Shown: piece after piece, positions 62,663 through 64,000 of the stretch
How positions within the stretch are numbered: position 1 is the first letter of the stretch
How the letters are laid out: each line of letters begins with the position of its first letter
Origin: Agromyces protaetiae
GTDB lineage: Bacteria > Actinomycetota > Actinomycetes > Actinomycetales > Microbacteriaceae
NCBI RefSeq assembly: GCF_004135405.1
Contig: NZ_CP035491.1
Coordinates: 992,001 to 1,056,000, forward strand
DNA length: 64,000 bases
Direction: 5' to 3'
Made by a program: the position numbers and the translations under genes
Notes under the pieces: generated by a model
Told to the model about the DNA's origin: nothing
What the model saw: the letters and a program-made list of their open reading frames with translations, nothing else
Database searches by the model: none

Positions 62663-63780
62663 GCGCTCTTCCTCGTGCGCATGAGGAGCCACGCGAACAC
62701 CGGCCCGCCGACGAGGGCGGTCAGGATGCCGACGGGCAGTTCGCGCGGGTCGAAGAGCGTGCGCGCGCCGGTGTCGGCCCACACGAGGAAGATCGCGCCC
62801 GCGAGCGCCGACAGCGGCAGCAGCGCGCGGTGGCCGGGGCCTGTGATGAACCGGACGGCGTGCGGCAGCACGAGTCCGACGAACCCGATCGACCCGCTCA
62901 CGGCGACCATCGCGCCGGTCAGGAGTGCCGTGGCACCGAGGAGCAGCGCGCGCGACCGGCCGACGTTCACCCCGAGCGCCGTCGCGCCCGTCTCTCCGAC
63001 CGCGAACGCGTCGAGCGTGCGCGCGCTCGCGAGCAGCGGCACGCCGATGACCGCGAGCGCGCCGCCCGCGATCGCCACCGACACCCAGTCGGTGCCCGCG
63101 AGCGAGCCGAGCAGCCAGTTGAGGATCTCGCGGTAGCTGTCGCCCGTCGCGCTCCAGAAGATGACGAGGCTCGTGATCGCGCCGAACACGCTCGTCACGG
63201 CGACGCCCGCGAGCACGGTCGTCGTCGGGGCGAGGCGGCCGCCGGCCGCGCGCCCGGCCCCGGCGCTGCCCGCGATCGCGAGCCCGAGCGTCGCGACGAG
63301 GGCTGCGAGTGCGCCCGCGAACGCTGCGACGGGCAGGAGCACGCCGACGCCGAGCACGATCACGACGACCGCGCCCACCGACGCACCCGACGACAGGCCG
63401 AGCAGATACGGGTCGGCCAGCGGGTTCCGCGTGACCGCCTGCATGACCGCGCCCGCGAGCGCGAGACCCGCACCGACCGCCGCAGCGGTCAGCACGCGAG
63501 GCATCCGGAGCTCCCACACGATCGCATCGTCGAGGCGACCGAGCGTCGGGTCGCCGAAGCCGAGATGCGCGCCGATCGATGCGAACACGTCGGCGGGCGA
63601 GAGGCCCGCAGGGCCGATCGTCACCGCGATGACGATGGATGCCGCGAGGAGCAGGAGGCCGAGGCATCCGGCGATGACGACGCGGCCGCCGCGCGCCGGC
63701 CGAGCAGGCGCGGATCGGCGCATCGAGACCTGGGGAGGGCTCTCCGTGCGCTCCCGCGTCGCTGCTCGACCGACGTTCAC
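62659..63780 (-). CDS. FecCD-type permease of an iron/cobalamin-type ABC importer
   Basis: It has 373 residues from a GTG at 63780 overlapping the binding-protein stop; ATG 63723 would give 354. FecCD/BtuC features are the LRMPRVLTAAAVGAGLALAG and MQAVTRNPLADPYLLGLSSG blocks and the C-terminal GSIGFVGLVLPHAVRFITGP and LPVGILTALVGGPVFAWLL. About ten membrane helices are visible. It forms one operon with the ATPase and binding protein. Confidence 0.92.
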   Translation of the reverse strand: MNVGRAATRERTESPPQVSMRRSAPARPARGGRVVIAGCLGLLLLAASIVIAVTIGPAGLSPADVFASIGAHLGFGDPTLGRLDDAIVWELRMPRVLTAAAVGAGLALAGAVMQAVTRNPLADPYLLGLSSGASVGAVVVIVLGVGVLLPVAAFAGALAALVATLGLAIAGSAGAGRAAGGRLAPTTTVLAGVAVTSVFGAITSLVIFWSATGDSYREILNWLLGSLAGTDWVSVAIAGGALAVIGVPLLASARTLDAFAVGETGATALGVNVGRSRALLLGATALLTGAMVAVSGSIGFVGLVLPHAVRFITGPGHRALLPLSALAGAIFLVWADTGARTLFDPRELPVGILTALVGGPVFAWLLMRTRKSA

Positions 63781-64000
63781 GGCAGCTGCTTCAGCTGGTC
63801 GACGAGGGACTGCGCCGCGCCGACGTTGCGCACACCCGCCTCGCTCGCGGGGAAGTCGACGATGAGGTACCGCTTGTTCTTCACCGCGGGCAGCTCGGCC
63901 GTCGCGGGGTTCGACTCGAGCTTGGCGACCTTCTGGTCGGCGGTGTTCCATGCGGCGTCGACGAGCACGATGACGTCGGGGTTCGCGGCGACGATCGCCT
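63777..64000 (-). CDS. Periplasmic-binding-protein-like subunit of the same importer, C-terminal part only
   Basis: The gene enters from the right edge; only its last 73 or so codons are visible. IVAANPDVIVLVDAAWNTAD, TAELPAVKNKRYLIVDFPAS and the ending VDQLKQLP match the C-terminal lobe of FhuD/BtuF-like binding proteins. Its stop overlaps the permease GTG. The ligand (siderophore, heme or cobalamin) cannot be read from this portion. Confidence 0.85.
   Translation of the reverse strand, partial: AIVAANPDVIVLVDAAWNTADQKVAKLESNPATAELPAVKNKRYLIVDFPASEAGVRNVGAAQSLVDQLKQLP

Noticed and set aside
1..64000. tRNA or rRNA genes
   Set aside because: Intergenic regions are short and I saw no cloverleaf-like or rRNA-like stretch in any of them.

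Overview
The window is a contiguous, gene-dense piece of chromosome from a high-GC actinobacterium, most likely a Microbacteriaceae member (Agromyces/Microbacterium-like). The evidence is the very high G+C, frequent GTG/TTG starts, the dnaK-grpE-dnaJ-hspR operon with an HspR (HAIR) operator at clpB, the clpS-DUF2017 pair, F420 genes (cofE, cofC, two LLM oxidoreductases, a Ddn-like reductase) and several actinobacterial DUFs (DUF2252, DUF6325, DUF6328, DUF6421). The genus cannot be fixed from the sequence. I saw no rRNA, tRNA, CRISPR array, insertion sequence or prophage.

Layout. 1-2.8 kb: 3' end of dnaK, then grpE, dnaJ (no zinc finger) and hspR. 2.9-16 kb: membrane proteins, a secreted hydrolase-like protein, an RsmC/RlmG-type methyltransferase, clpS-DUF2017, an SdsA-type alkylsulfatase, a SulP transporter, an AI-2E-family permease and DUF2252. 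16-20 kb: a frame-broken DUF6325 gene, a SHOCT protein, and a type III polyketide synthase-methyltransferase-FAD monooxygenase operon, the likely biosynthetic locus. 20-25 kb: DJ-1/PfpI and Ddn-like genes, a VapBC toxin-antitoxin pair, and clpB (no N-domain) behind an HspR operator. 25-36 kb: esterase, two MFS transporters, alcohol dehydrogenase, nitroreductase, threonine aldolase and a NatAB-like ABC exporter. 36-45 kb: a two-component system, a second SulP transporter under an ArsR repressor with a clear operator, small membrane proteins, and DUF6421-SDR. 46-53 kb: lipoprotein, AlkD, acetyl-CoA synthetase and an SsuABC-type importer. 53-60 kb: SDR-VOC, exonuclease III and the F420 cluster. 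60-64 kb: lipoprotein, PPOX flavoprotein, and an iron/cobalamin-type ABC importer running off the right edge.

Three window-wide patterns stand out. First, the 9-mer GGATGCCTC/GAGGCATCC is hugely over-represented: 49 copies by hand count, 27 on one strand and 22 on the other, where roughly one is expected by chance. Inverted pairs of this word, or of its GGATGTCTC variant, form terminator-like hairpins, as DNA-uptake words do in Neisseria and Haemophilus. Second, five genes are frame-broken by six single-base losses, five of them in GGG/GGGG runs, which suggests homopolymer under-calling rather than real gene decay. Third, the protein-disaggregation genes are trimmed: DnaJ has no zinc finger and ClpB no N-domain.
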